Below, piece after piece: positions 43,885 to 61,974 of a stretch of 64,000 bases of DNA. Source of the DNA: Deinococcus gobiensis I-0 (lineage in GTDB: Bacteria > Deinococcota > Deinococci > Deinococcales > Deinococcaceae); assembly GCF_000252445.1 (NCBI RefSeq), contig NC_017790.1, forward strand, positions 1,346,501 through 1,410,500. Reading direction: 5' to 3'. Position 1 is the stretch's first letter, and each line of letters starts with the position of its first letter. The notes below the pieces were generated by a model. It had not been told where the DNA came from. It worked only from the letters and a program-made list of their open reading frames with translations, and did not search any database. The position numbers were made by a program, and so were the translations under genes.

Positions 43885-44508
43885 TCAGTCCTCGCCGGCC
43901 AGCCAGGCGGCCAGGTCGCGCCCGAACTGCTCGTGGTGGTCGTGGTGGTAGAGCAGGCCATGAAACCCGGCGGCGTGGGCGGCGTCGATGTTTTCCTGGA
44001 CATCGTCCACGAAGGCCACCTGCGCAGCCGGCACGCCCATCGCCTCCTGAAGGGCGGCGAAGGCTTCGGGCGCGGGCTTCTTGTGCCCGATCTCGTTGCT
44101 GAACACCAGCGCGTCAAAGCGGCCGAAGCGGGGGTCGCGGCGCAGGTGGTCGCTCACCACCGGGTAGTTGTTGCTCAGCAGGCCCACGCGTACGCCCTCG
44201 GGCAGCGCGGCCAGGGTGGCGTACATGGGGGCGTTGTCGTGGACACTCCCCAGGTACAGTTCCTCGAACTCGTCGTAGGGCAGCGGAATCCCCGCCTCCT
44301 CCTGCAACACGGTCCAGAACTGCGGCAGGCTCCAGGCGCCGACCTCCAGCTGCCGCACGTGCCGGAAGTAACTTTCGCGCACGCGTTCGACGGGCACCCC
44401 GGCGCGGTCGGCGACGTTCTGGGTGCTGCGGCCGTCGAAGGTGCCGACGGTGAAGACGCCGCCCCAGTCGAAGGCGACGTGACGGGTCCGGACAGGCGAT
44501 TCGCTCAT
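43885..44508 (-). CDS. HAD-superfamily hydrolase
   Basis: 207 residues, haloacid-dehalogenase-like with an alpha-helical cap. Motif I reads FDWGGVFT: nucleophile Asp is present, but the usual second Asp (general acid) is Gly, as in the YihX/epoxide-hydrolase-N-like branch. Motif II LLSNNYP, motif III Lys in GHKKPAPE, motif IV VDDVQENIDAA. Substrate unknown. CATAGT on the gene strand ends six bases before ATG. A His-rich patch (LLYHHDHHEQF) near the end is unusual. Confidence 0.87.
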   Translation of the reverse strand: MSESPVRTRHVAFDWGGVFTVGTFDGRSTQNVADRAGVPVERVRESYFRHVRQLEVGAWSLPQFWTVLQEEAGIPLPYDEFEELYLGSVHDNAPMYATLAALPEGVRVGLLSNNYPVVSDHLRRDPRFGRFDALVFSNEIGHKKPAPEAFAALQEAMGVPAAQVAFVDDVQENIDAAHAAGFHGLLYHHDHHEQFGRDLAAWLAGED

Positions 44509-44581
44509 GGGGCCACTATGCCGCGCGCCGCCGCCGGGCGCGGGCGCGCTGTGCAGGCGAGCCGGGCCGGGGCGGGCCTCT

Positions 44582-44587
44582 TATACT
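44582..44587 (+). promoter_or_regulatory. TATACT -10 box, leaderless promoter of nrnA-type gene
   Basis: TATACT ends seven bases before ATG 44595. A second in-frame ATG at 44604 is further from the box and less likely. Confidence 0.68.
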
Positions 44588-44594
44588 TCAGCGG

Positions 44595-45605
<1,011 letters not shown>

Positions 45606-45715
45606 CCGTGGTGGTCGGGGAAGGCGCGGGGGCTGGCCGCAACTTCCCCGGCCCGAGAAGAGCGGGACCCCTGAAGGGCAGCGGCAGACCGCTCTGAGCC
45701 TCCGGGGGCCCGCCC

Positions 45716-47017
45716 TCAGCGTTTCCAGCCGCTCGGCTTGCCCGGTTTCGGGGCCGGGGGCCGGGGGGTCTGTACGCCGATCACCGCGTCGATTCCGGCG
45801 TTGATCCAGGCGAAGGCGCGGCGGGTGTTGGGCATGGTGTAGGTCTGGTCGGCCCCGTGCTGCATGAAGGCGTACACCACCTGTCGCCCGTCCTTCGTCT
45901 GGAAGTAGCCGCTGTAGGTCAGCAGCCGCCAGCCGTTGCCCCCCTTGCCTCCGAAAAAGGCCACGTTGCCGGCGGCCTCGGCCCGCAGCGCGCGGCGCCC
46001 GAAGCCCAGCGCCATCACCTCGCGCTGCCAGCGGAGCGCGCGGGGCGAGAGGCCGGGCCGCAGGAATTCGTGCGCCAGGAGGGTGCCCAGCTCATAGGGC
46101 GTGCTGAGGTTGTGCGCGAGCAGGTCGTCGGCCGGCCGGTAGCGGTGGTCGAAATACAGGTCGAGCTGGCGCTGGATGTACCCGGCCGGGTAGCGCCGGG
46201 CGTCGGCATCGATGAGGCTGGCCAGCCGCAGCCGCTCGGCGCCGGTCGCCCCGGCCCAGCGCGAGGTGCCGCTGAAGGTCGCCGACAGCCCCGACTGCGC
46301 CGCCCACCAGTCGCGGGTCGGCAGGATCAGGCGGGTGCGGCACAGGCCCAGCCGGTCGGCCACCGCCTGCACGCGCCCCAGACCCACGCGGCGGTGAAGG
46401 ATGTCGGTGGCGGTGTTGTCGCTCCACTGGATCATGCGGGTGGACAGGTCGCGCACGTTCATGCCGTCGAAGGGATAGGCCCCCAGACTCTGGCTGCCGC
46501 GCGTCACGTCGAAGCGTTCGGTCGGCGAGAGGCGCCCGGCATCGAACTCGCGCAGCAGGGCCCACAGCACCGCCTGTTTGTAGGTGCTCGCCAGCGGAAA
46601 CACGCTGTCGGGGTTGGTGCCCACCGCCCGGATCACCCCCAGCGTCTCCGGATCAATCTCCGCGACCCACAGCCCCAGCCGTCCGCTCAGGGGCAGCGGG
46701 GGGGCGGGCGCTTTGGCGGCGGCGGGTGCGCCCGTCAGGCAGCCCCTGGGACCGCGGAGTTCCGGCAAGGGCGCGCGGCTCAGGGGGGTGCCGGTGGGGC
46801 TGGTGCCCGGCGTGGTGGCCGCGACGTTCGGGCTCAGGGCCGCCGGGACGGACACAGGGGAGACGGCGCTGGGCGCGGCTGCCGGACCGGCCGGCGCGGC
46901 GACCTTCCCCGGGTCCCGGTGGGCGGCAGGCTGCTGACAGGCGCTCAGGCCCAGGGCCAGCGCGGCGGCCAGCACCTGCCGCGCGGCTCCCGGGCGGCCC
47001 GGAAAGGTCGGACGCAA
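45716..47017 (-). CDS. Lipoprotein serine hydrolase of class A beta-lactamase fold
   Basis: 433 residues. Signal peptide with lipobox ([10 protein letters not shown], Cys at about residue 27), a 90-residue Pro/Ala/Ser/Thr linker to clear the cell wall, then the hydrolase domain with SxxK in [11 protein letters not shown] in WSDNTATD and KGG in [11 protein letters not shown] 47017 starts eight bases after the DegV stop, and TAGGTC lies five bases before it, so either coupling or a separate leaderless start is possible. Whether it hydrolyses beta-lactams is open; the KGG in place of KTG matches the other hydrolase at 33738-35264. Confidence 0.87.
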   Translation of the reverse strand: MRPTFPGRPGAARQVLAAALALGLSACQQPAAHRDPGKVAAPAGPAAAPSAVSPVSVPAALSPNVAATTPGTSPTGTPLSRAPLPELRGPRGCLTGAPAAAKAPAPPLPLSGRLGLWVAEIDPETLGVIRAVGTNPDSVFPLASTYKQAVLWALLREFDAGRLSPTERFDVTRGSQSLGAYPFDGMNVRDLSTRMIQWSDNTATDILHRRVGLGRVQAVADRLGLCRTRLILPTRDWWAAQSGLSATFSGTSRWAGATGAERLRLASLIDADARRYPAGYIQRQLDLYFDHRYRPADDLLAHNLSTPYELGTLLAHEFLRPGLSPRALRWQREVMALGFGRRALRAEAAGNVAFFGGKGGNGWRLLTYSGYFQTKDGRQVVYAFMQHGADQTYTMPNTRRAFAWINAGIDAVIGVQTPRPPAPKPGKPSGWKR

Positions 47018-47025
47018 AGACGGAC

Positions 47026-47868
47026 CTAGCGGGGGGGTTCCAGCGCCACGCCGTAGGCTCCGGGGCCGGCGTGCGTGGCGACGACCGCGCCGATCTCGTG
47101 CGCGCCTAGGTTCTCGAAGGCCGCGCCGCCGAGGCCGGCCGCCAGCTCCTGCGCCGCCGCCTCGCCGCCCGCCGTATACAGGAAGGCGGCCCGCGCCCCG
47201 CCGTGCCGCGCGATGTACCCGGCCGTGTGGGCATGGAGTTCCTGCAGGGCCTTCTTGCTGCCGCGTGCCCGGCCTCCGCTCTCGACACGGCCGCCCTGCA
47301 CCACCAGCAGCGGCTTGATGTTCAGCAGGCTGCCCAGCAGCGCCGCTCCCCCGCCGATGCGCCCGTTGATGCGCAGGAAGTCGAGCGTGTCGACCGTGAA
47401 GCGCAGGTCGGCGTCGGGCGCGACCTTGTCCAGCGCGGCCACGATCTCGGCCATGCTGCGGCCCTCGCGGGCCAGTTCGGCGGCGCGGATGACGCGCAGG
47501 CCCAGCCCCATGCTCACGGTCCGGCTGTCGATCACCGTGACCCGGCCGCCGAACTCCTGCGCGGCCAGCTGCGCGCTGCCTACCGTGCCCGACAGCTGGC
47601 TGCTGATATGAATGCTCAGGACCTCGTCGGCGCTCTCCAGGGCCTCGCGGTACACGGCCGCGAATTCGGCGGGGCTGGGCTGCGAGGTGCTGGGGGTCTT
47701 TTTACCTGCGCGGACGCCCGCGAACAGCTCGGCGGGCCGGATTTCCAGGCCGTCCTTGTGCATCTTGCCGTCGAACAGCACATACAGAGGCACGCTGCGG
47801 ACGCCGTACTGTCCGCACAGCTGCGGACTCAGGTCACTCGTCGAATCGGTGACGATGGCGATGGTCAT
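47026..47868 (-). CDS. DegV-family fatty-acid-binding protein
   Basis: 280 residues; FakB-like, holding a fatty acid for phosphorylation by a FakA kinase. Family features: IVTDSTSDL at the start, [24 protein letters not shown] and [12 protein letters not shown], with the Arg/Ser lipid-head pocket in the RINGRIGGG loop. ATG 47868 is chosen rather than the ATG nine bases up, because TAGGAT ends seven bases before it. The lipoprotein hydrolase gene follows in the same direction. Confidence 0.9.
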   Translation of the reverse strand: MTIAIVTDSTSDLSPQLCGQYGVRSVPLYVLFDGKMHKDGLEIRPAELFAGVRAGKKTPSTSQPSPAEFAAVYREALESADEVLSIHISSQLSGTVGSAQLAAQEFGGRVTVIDSRTVSMGLGLRVIRAAELAREGRSMAEIVAALDKVAPDADLRFTVDTLDFLRINGRIGGGAALLGSLLNIKPLLVVQGGRVESGGRARGSKKALQELHAHTAGYIARHGGARAAFLYTAGGEAAAQELAAGLGGAAFENLGAHEIGAVVATHAGPGAYGVALEPPR

Positions 47869-47961
47869 ATCCCGCATCCTAGAGCATTTGGCAAAAGAGA
47901 CGCGGCCGACAAAGAAGGGGGCGCGCGGCCTACATTGGCCGCGCGCCCCGTCAGGACCGGC

Positions 47962-51117
<3,156 letters not shown>

Positions 51118-51263
51118 GGCAGAAACCTCCAGGGGCGGGCAGACCCCATCAATATTGGACTCGGTTCAAAGACTGGGGGCAAGTATAGCGGGAGACGCCG
51201 CCAGCATAGGGGATGGGGAGGGCTGTGGCCCCGGCGCCGAGCGCGGCGCGCTACCGTGGGGGC

Positions 51264-51779
51264 GTGCCACTGGGATGTCTCGCCTCGCTGTTCGGAATCC
51301 GGGAAAAAGCCGCCGCCTCGCGGGGCGGGGGAGTGCCGGGCCGGCCAAGCGCGCGCCCGGCGCCGCCCGAGTCCCTGCCCCTCAAGGTCCGGCGCTACTT
51401 TTTCACGCGCGACGAGGCCGCGTTTTTCGAGGCGCTGGAGGCCGCGACCGCCGACCTGCCCTACCGCGTGCTGACCAAGGTGCGCCTGGGCGACCTGTTC
51501 GACATCACCGACAAGGTGAATTCGGGGGCCACGCGCGGCCGCCTCAAGGACAAGCACGTGGATTTCCTGCTGGTCCATACGCGCGACCATTACCGTCCCG
51601 TGCTGGCCATCGAACTCGACGGGGTGTCGCACACGGCCGAGCAGCAGCAGTACCGCGACGCGGTCAAGGACACGGCCTTCCGCTGCGGCGGGCTGCGGCT
51701 GCTGCGCGTGCCCTCGCGCACGTACACGGTGGCCCAGGTACGCGACATGCTGCACCGAGAGGGCCTGGACGGCGGCTGA
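51264..51779 (+). CDS. DUF2726 protein
   Basis: 171 residues from GTG 51264. Residues 45-165 match the DUF2726 domain: RRYFFTRDEAAFFEALE, YRVLTKVRLGDLFDIT, KDKHVDFLLV with the Asp, LAIELDGVSHT with Glu and Asp, then RDAVKDTAFRCGGLRLLRVPS. These acidic residues and the Lys follow the PD-(D/E)xK nuclease pattern, but the family's function is unknown. GTG is preferred because TACCGT ends six bases before it. Divergent from the membrane Fe-S gene. Confidence 0.82.
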   Translation: MPLGCLASLFGIREKAAASRGGGVPGRPSARPAPPESLPLKVRRYFFTRDEAAFFEALEAATADLPYRVLTKVRLGDLFDITDKVNSGATRGRLKDKHVDFLLVHTRDHYRPVLAIELDGVSHTAEQQQYRDAVKDTAFRCGGLRLLRVPSRTYTVAQVRDMLHREGLDGG

Positions 51780-51823
51780 GCGCCGGGCCGCCGGTCGCCA
51801 CCTTTTCTTTCCGGTCCGCCCGC

Positions 51824-51829
51824 TAGACT
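51824..51829 (+). promoter_or_regulatory. TAGACT -10 box, leaderless promoter of clpS-clpA
   Basis: TAGACT ends seven bases before ATG 51837. See the near-identical string before the hydrolase at 8129. Confidence 0.65.
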
Positions 51830-51836
51830 CGGGCCC

Positions 51837-52165
51837 ATGACCCGCCCCGGCACCCCCAACACTGGCGGCGACCAGCGCACCCAGACGCTGGAGCGCACGC
51901 GGACCGAGCCGCCCCGGCTGTGGCGCGTGCTGCTCCTGAACGACGACTACACCCCGATGGAGTTCGTGGTCGCGGTCCTGTCGCGCTATTTCCGCAAGTC
52001 CGAACAGGACGCCCGACTCATCATGCTGGCTGTCCACCACAAGGGTCAGGGCGTGGCGGGCGTCTACACCCGCGACGTGGCCGAGACCAAGGTCGCGCAG
52101 GTCAGCGCGCAGGCGCGGCGCGAGGGCTACCCCCTGCGCGTCGTCGCCGAACCGGAGGCCCACGA

Positions 52166-52169
<4 letters not shown>
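51837..52169 (+). CDS. clpS: ATP-dependent Clp protease adaptor ClpS
   Basis: 110 residues. ClpS brings N-end-rule substrates to ClpAP. The core WRVLLLNDDYTPMEFVVAVL and the AVHHKGQGVAGVYTRDVAETK segment are those of the family; a flexible Thr/Arg/Pro N-terminus of 25 residues precedes it. Overlaps clpA by ATGA. Confidence 0.96.
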
Positions 52170-54406
<2,237 letters not shown>

Positions 54407-54410
54407 CCAG

Positions 54411-54441
54411 GGCGGGGTCTGAAGCATTTCTTGACCCCGCC
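54411..54441 (+). terminator. clpS-clpA terminator
   Basis: GGCGGGGTC (54411-54419) and GACCCCGCC (54433-54441) form a perfect 9-bp stem, extendable by two weaker pairs, four bases after the clpA stop; TTGAATTCC follows. Confidence 0.7.
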
Positions 54442-54531
54442 TTGAATTCCATATGTTTGTTAACTTCCTTGTGAAGGGACGTTGCTTCCGGCCTCACTCT
54501 GCGCGCGGGGTCCGGTCGCCATCATGACCTC

Positions 54532-55011
54532 ATGAAAAGCGTCCTGACGATTCTGCTGACCGCCGGCCTGCTCGCTTCCTGCGCGCCCAAGACCGAGACC
54601 ACCACCACGACCACCGACACGACGACCACCGCCACCGTGCCGGATACCACGGCCACGACCGACGGCACCACGACCACCACGGACGGGACCACCGCCACCA
54701 CCACGGACGGCACCGCCGCCGACAGCACCCTGGCGAACAACGACTCGGCCAACGCCAGCGAGGAACTGGACATGGCGGCTGGCGACGGCCTCGAAGGCTC
54801 GGTCATGAGCTTCGACGGCACGGCGCGCACCTTCATGCTCAACGAGGACGACAAGAACTACACCGTCAACGTGGACGCCTCGACCACCTACGAGGGCACC
54901 GCGACGACTGCTGACGACTTCTTCGGCACCAACCGCGACAACGCGTCGGTGGCGGTCGAAGGCGCCATCTCGGGCGACACCATCACCGCGACCAAGATCA
55001 CCACGAACTGA
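54532..55011 (+). CDS. Thr-rich lipoprotein with small C-terminal beta domain
   Basis: 159 residues. Lipobox LLASC (Cys17), then a 40-residue region that is mostly Thr with Asp, Gly, Ala and Val, built from a repeated TTTDGT-type unit at the DNA level, then a hydrophilic domain of about 75 residues. The latter (LEGSVMSFDGTARTFMLN...YTVNVDASTTYEG...AVEGAISGDTITATKI) resembles the OB-like DUF5666 domain. The Thr-rich part is a good candidate for O-glycosylation as a wall-spanning stalk. Long untranslated leader (about 75 bases) if TTGACC/TATGTT at 54431-54457 is its promoter. Confidence 0.8.
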   Translation: MKSVLTILLTAGLLASCAPKTETTTTTTDTTTTATVPDTTATTDGTTTTTDGTTATTTDGTAADSTLANNDSANASEELDMAAGDGLEGSVMSFDGTARTFMLNEDDKNYTVNVDASTTYEGTATTADDFFGTNRDNASVAVEGAISGDTITATKITTN

Positions 55012-55022
55012 GCAGGTGTGCT

Positions 55023-55053
55023 CGGTGGCCCGGCCTTCATGGTCGGGCCACCG
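55023..55053 (+). terminator. Terminator of the Thr-rich lipoprotein gene
   Basis: CGGTGGCCCG plus GCC (55023-55035) pairs with GGT plus CGGGCCACCG (55041-55053): 13 pairs, loop TTCAT. It is 12 bases after the stop codon. Confidence 0.75.
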
Positions 55054-55064
55054 TTCATGAGACG

Positions 55065-55099
55065 GCAGGGGGGCAGGTGTGATCGCCTGGCCCCCCTGC
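55065..55099 (-). terminator. Terminator of the Gfo/Idh/MocA gene
   Basis: GCAGGGGGGC (55065-55074) and GCCCCCCTGC (55090-55099) pair over 10 bp with a further AGG/CCT inside; it follows the minus-strand stop by 13 bases. It sits back to back with the previous hairpin between convergent genes. Confidence 0.65.
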
Positions 55100-55112
55100 T
55101 TCATTTCTGGAT

Positions 55113-56219
55113 TCACTCCTGGCCCGGCACCTCGGGCGGAATGCCCCGGAAGACGTCCTGGCCTTCCACCTTCTTCAGCTGCACGACCTGACCGCTGCGG
55201 GCGCTCTGGTAGATGGCGTCCATGATGATGTGGTCCTGTACGCCTTCCTCGCCGGGTGTCCAGGGCGTCTGGCCGCTGCGGACCCGCTGCGCGAAGTGGT
55301 CGAACTCGCGCGCGAACTGGTCATGGCTTCCGAAACTGGGTTCGAAGCGGCCCGCCTCGTCCTCGATGGTCAGTTTCACGCCCTGATACGGAAAGGCTGG
55401 GTCCATCAGCAATGAGCCTTCCTCGCCCAGCACGCGCAGGGTCGAAGTCTTCAGGGCTCCGTAGCTCGTCAGGCAGTTGGCGATCACGCCGCCCCCGAAA
55501 CCGAGCATGAAGCTCACCGACTCCTCGACCTCCGTGAAGCGCGGGTCGTCCTGGGGCCGGTGCTGCGCCGCGAAGACCCACTCGGGTTCCTGGCCCAGCA
55601 CGAAGCGGACCGTGTTCAGGCTGTAGATGCCCACGTCCGGCAGTGGCCCGCCACCCGCGAGGCCCAGGCGCAGCCGCCAGACCTCGGGATCGTCCTCTAC
55701 CTGCACGTGGATGGAGTCGAGCAGTTTGACCTTGCCCAGGCGGCCTTCCTGCACGGCCTGCCGGGCGGCCCAGTGCTCGGGGGTGTACTGGCAGCGGTAG
55801 GCGGTCATGAGCTGCACTCCGGCCTGCGCGCAACCGTCCACGATGGCCTGGGCGTCGGCGACGTTCACGCCCAGCGGTTTCTCGCACAGGACGTGCTTGC
55901 CCGCTTCGGCGGCGCGCAGGGCGTACTCGCGGTGCATGGAGTTGGGCAGCACGATGTAGACGGCTTCCACGTCGCTGCGTTCGCGCAGGCGGCCGAACTC
56001 CTCGTAGGTGTACACGTCGTCCGGGGTCAGCCCCAGGGCCAGCGCGAAGGCCTCGCCCTTGTCGGGTTCGCTGGTGACCAGGGCGGCGACGTAGGCGTGT
56101 TCGCTCGTGCGCGCCGCCGGAAGAAGCTCCTCGACGCTGAGCTTCCCGAGGCCGACCACGGCGAAGCCGACCCGGCGGTTCTGGGCTTCCGGATGCTCAA
56201 TCTGCGGTTTCAGGGGCAT
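55113..56219 (-). CDS. Gfo/Idh/MocA-family oxidoreductase
   Basis: 368 residues; NAD(P)-dependent sugar-type dehydrogenase. Rossmann start VVGLGKLSVEELLPA (glucose-fructose oxidoreductase subgroup rather than GxGxxG), catalytic EKPLG with Lys at about residue 112, and the second domain with DVGIYSLNTVRF. Probable substrate: a cyclic sugar or inositol derivative. TACGGT on the gene strand ends five bases before ATG. No signal peptide. Confidence 0.9.
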   Translation of the reverse strand: MPLKPQIEHPEAQNRRVGFAVVGLGKLSVEELLPAARTSEHAYVAALVTSEPDKGEAFALALGLTPDDVYTYEEFGRLRERSDVEAVYIVLPNSMHREYALRAAEAGKHVLCEKPLGVNVADAQAIVDGCAQAGVQLMTAYRCQYTPEHWAARQAVQEGRLGKVKLLDSIHVQVEDDPEVWRLRLGLAGGGPLPDVGIYSLNTVRFVLGQEPEWVFAAQHRPQDDPRFTEVEESVSFMLGFGGGVIANCLTSYGALKTSTLRVLGEEGSLLMDPAFPYQGVKLTIEDEAGRFEPSFGSHDQFAREFDHFAQRVRSGQTPWTPGEEGVQDHIIMDAIYQSARSGQVVQLKKVEGQDVFRGIPPEVPGQE

Positions 56220-56332
56220 GGGTCACCGTAGCGGCCCCACGCGCGGCCCGGATGCCCCGGCGCTTGAGGCGTTCTTTACGGGTGGGGCCGTGCGGGCTGG
56301 GCCGTGCGGGGCGGGCGTGGCATAGTCCGGGC

Positions 56333-56926
56333 ATGTCACGCCCGCCCCAGGTCCCGGTGCCCCAGGTCCGCTCCGCCGTTCCCGGAGACGCCGCCTTCGC
56401 CGCGCCCCTGATCCAGGAAACCATCGGGGCCATCGGGCACGCCCTGACCGGCGAGGTGGACGATGCCGGAGCCGCGCGGGTCATCGAGGAAGCCTTCGCC
56501 CGGCCGGGTCACCGCCTGAGCTTCGAATTCACGTTGCTGCTCGAAGAGGACGGCGTCCCCCTCGGGCTCGCGGTGCTGTATCCCGGCGAGCGGGCAGAGC
56601 TGCTGGACCGGCCCTTCCACGACCGCCTGCGGGCCCTGGGCCGGCCGGACCACATCGTCGCCGAGGCCCGGCCGGGCGAACTGTATCTCGACACGCTGGC
56701 GGTGGCGGGGGCGGCCCGGGGGCGGGGGCTGGGGGCCACGCTGCTCGCGGCCTGCGCGGCGCGCGCCCAGGCGGCCGGGCTGCCACTGGCCCTGCTGGTC
56801 GAGGACGGCAACCCGGCCGGGCGGCTCTACCGCCGCCTCGGGTTTGCGGGTGAGGAGGAGGTCACGGTCGCCGGGCATCGCTATCTGCGTCTGGCCTGGG
56901 CCGCCGCGCCGGCCGCCGGCCGGTGA
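56333..56926 (+). CDS. GNAT N-acetyltransferase
   Basis: 197 residues. The acetyl-CoA motif is LDTLAVAGAARGRGLGATLLAACAARA, followed by the LVEDGNPAGRLYRRLGF segment. Acceptor unknown. CATAGT ends six bases before ATG. An N-terminal arm of about 15 residues is Pro/Val-rich. Confidence 0.87.
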   Translation: MSRPPQVPVPQVRSAVPGDAAFAAPLIQETIGAIGHALTGEVDDAGAARVIEEAFARPGHRLSFEFTLLLEEDGVPLGLAVLYPGERAELLDRPFHDRLRALGRPDHIVAEARPGELYLDTLAVAGAARGRGLGATLLAACAARAQAAGLPLALLVEDGNPAGRLYRRLGFAGEEEVTVAGHRYLRLAWAAAPAAGR

Positions 56927-57003
56927 GGCCGCCGGGGACGGTCCCGGCCCGACCCCTCCCGGCCCCCCATTGTCGCCCCCGCACTTCTGGCATACTCCGC
57001 GCC

Positions 57004-57551
<548 letters not shown>

Positions 57552-57555
<4 letters not shown>

Positions 57556-58026
57556 GCCTCGCGGCCAGCTTTCCGGCGCGCACTGGGCTCGACCCGCGCG
57601 TGGTCGCCGGGACGTGGTACGTGACCCGCACCAGCCTGCCGCTGTGGCGCCGCCTGGACAATCCTAGCGTGACCTACGCGCCGCTGCCCGGCGGTCAGGT
57701 CGTGGACACGGTGCGCGCGGCGGCGGGGGGGCGCCCCCGTCTCATCGTGGGACTCGACCGGCCGCTGGGCGACGGGCGCTTCGAGTGGCGTGGCCTGTCC
57801 TTCCCGACCCGGTTCACGCCCAGCCGCTGGGAGGTGCTGGCGCATGACCCGCAGGCGCAGACCTGGGCCGTGACGGTGTTCGCGCGCACGCCGTTCACGC
57901 CCGCCGGGCTGGACGTGTATACCCGCGCGCCCCGGCTGCTTCCCGACCTCGAAACGTCTCTCCTGCGCCTGCTGGAGACCCTGCCGCAGGCGCAGCCTTT
58001 CGTGCCCCGGCTGTTCGCCCCCCGCC

Positions 58027-58034
<8 letters not shown>
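57552..58034 (+). CDS. Lipocalin-like small protein
   Basis: 160 residues from GTG 57552. Pattern GTWYVTRTSLPLWR near the start, with further beta-strands (VTYAPLPGGQVVDTVR, RFEWRGLSF, RWEVLAHDP, WAVTVFARTPFTPAGLDVYTR), is like lipocalin/Blc sequences. No signal peptide or lipobox, so probably cytosolic, unlike Blc. Overlaps both neighbours (4 bases and 8 bases), so it is translated with them. Confidence 0.65.
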
Positions 58035-58639
<605 letters not shown>

Positions 58640-58662
58640 GGGCCCCCCGACCCCCCAGGGGC

Positions 58663-59580
58663 TTACATCAGCTTGCCACCCGTGATGGGGAACAGGCCGC
58701 CCGTGATGTAGCTCGACTCCTGCGAGGCCAGCAGAACGTACAGGGAGGCGACCTCGGCGGGCTGGCCGGGGCGCCCGAGCGGCACCTGCTCGCCGAACTT
58801 CTTGAGGTTCTCCTGGCTCTGGCCGCCGCTGGGTTGCAGCGCCGTCCAGAAGGGGCCGGGCGCGACCGCGTTGGCGCGGATGCCCTTCTCGGCGAGCTGG
58901 CCCGAGAGCGCCTCGGTGTACGCGGCGATGGCGGCCTTGGTGGTCGCGTAGTCCAGCAGCGTCTCGGAGGGCTGCGTGGCGTTGATGGACGTGGTCGTGA
59001 TGATCGTCGAGCCGGGCTTGAGGTGCGGAATCGCCGCCTTGGTCAGCCAGAACAGCGCGTAGACGTTCGTCTTGAAGGTCTCGTCGAACTGCTGGGTCGT
59101 GATGTCGGCGATGCTCTCCTGGAACACCTGCTTGGCGGCGTTGCTCACCAGAATGTCCAGCCCGCCGAAGGCCTCGACCGTCTTCTCGATCAGGCCGGTG
59201 CAGAAGGCCTCGTCCTTGAGGTCGCCGGGAAGCGCGAGCGCCTTGACCCCCGCCGCCTCGATGAGCTTGATGACCTCCTGCGCGTCCTCCTCCTCGCTGG
59301 GGAGGTAACCGATGGCCACGTCGGCGCCCTCGCGGGCGTAAGCGATGGCGACCGCGCGCCCGATGCCCGAGTCGCCCCCGGTAATCAGCGCCTTGCGGCC
59401 CTTGAGCCGGCCGAAGCCCTGGTAGCTCTTTTCGCCGTGGTCGGGCTCGGGAACCATCTTGGCGTCGAGACCCGGCGCGGGCTGCGGCTGCTCGGGAAAG
59501 GGCGGCCGGGGGTACTGGGTCAGCGGGTCGCGCATCTCGTACTGGTTGTTGACCGGCCGGCTCTGGGATTCGTCGCTCAT
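58663..59580 (-). CDS. SDR-family oxidoreductase (glucose-dehydrogenase/YghA-like)
   Basis: 305 residues. A 45-residue Pro/Gln-rich N-terminus precedes the dehydrogenase core: [13 protein letters not shown] cofactor loop, NAAKQ, catalytic Ser in TTTSINA and YATTKAA with Tyr/Lys. The long N-terminus is usual for the YghA type (often linked to general stress). TAGGCT on the gene strand ends seven bases before ATG 59580; longer readings to 59649 are rejected for that reason. Confidence 0.9.
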   Translation of the reverse strand: MSDESQSRPVNNQYEMRDPLTQYPRPPFPEQPQPAPGLDAKMVPEPDHGEKSYQGFGRLKGRKALITGGDSGIGRAVAIAYAREGADVAIGYLPSEEEDAQEVIKLIEAAGVKALALPGDLKDEAFCTGLIEKTVEAFGGLDILVSNAAKQVFQESIADITTQQFDETFKTNVYALFWLTKAAIPHLKPGSTIITTTSINATQPSETLLDYATTKAAIAAYTEALSGQLAEKGIRANAVAPGPFWTALQPSGGQSQENLKKFGEQVPLGRPGQPAEVASLYVLLASQESSYITGGLFPITGGKLM

Positions 59581-59757
59581 GGGGCCGAGCCTAGGGCAGC
59601 CGCCCGGAACGCAGATGGCGTCCCGGTCAAGGCCGCCTTTATGGCCCATGCGGCCAGTCTTTAGGGAAGCCGGGAGCTGACCGGGATTCGGATGAACGGT
59701 GGCCGGGACAACCGGGGAGAAAACCTCATCTTCCGGGGGAGCCGGTTCTGCCGGGCC

Positions 59758-60852
<1,095 letters not shown>

Positions 60853-60936
60853 GTGCGGCAGGCTAGAGCATCCGCTCCGCAGCCTGTCCAGGCAGGCCAG
60901 ACCCCCACGCGGGCGCGGACTGCGGGTGCCGGGCGG

Positions 60937-60942
60937 TATCCT
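60937..60942 (+). promoter_or_regulatory. TATCCT -10 box of purU
   Basis: TATCCT ends eight bases before ATG 60951. The gene is divergent from the M29 peptidase gene, whose own TAGCCT box lies at 60860-60865 on the other strand. Confidence 0.55.
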
Positions 60943-60950
60943 CGCCGGAT

Positions 60951-61844
<894 letters not shown>

Positions 61845-61899
61845 GGAAGGGCGGCCGCTCGGTAAAGGGCAAATGAAGGCTCTCCCGTAAGGCCGCTCA

Positions 61900-61919
61900 C
61901 ATCTTCCACAGGAAAGATG
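61900..61919 (+). terminator. Short hairpin after purU
   Basis: CATCTTCC (61900-61907) pairs with GG(A)AAGATG (61911-61919) with a bulged A and a 3-base loop; 55 bases after the stop and no T-run, so weak. Confidence 0.3.
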
Positions 61920-61974
61920 AGGGGGCCAAGGCAGGGGCGCCCCGGAACAACGTGCTGCGGCAAAGGAACCTGCC

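Noticed and set aside
45716..47017. Beta-lactamase resistance gene
   Set aside because: SxxK and SDN are present but the third motif is KGG, and the long linker and lipid anchor suit a cell-wall hydrolase; resistance cannot be claimed from sequence.
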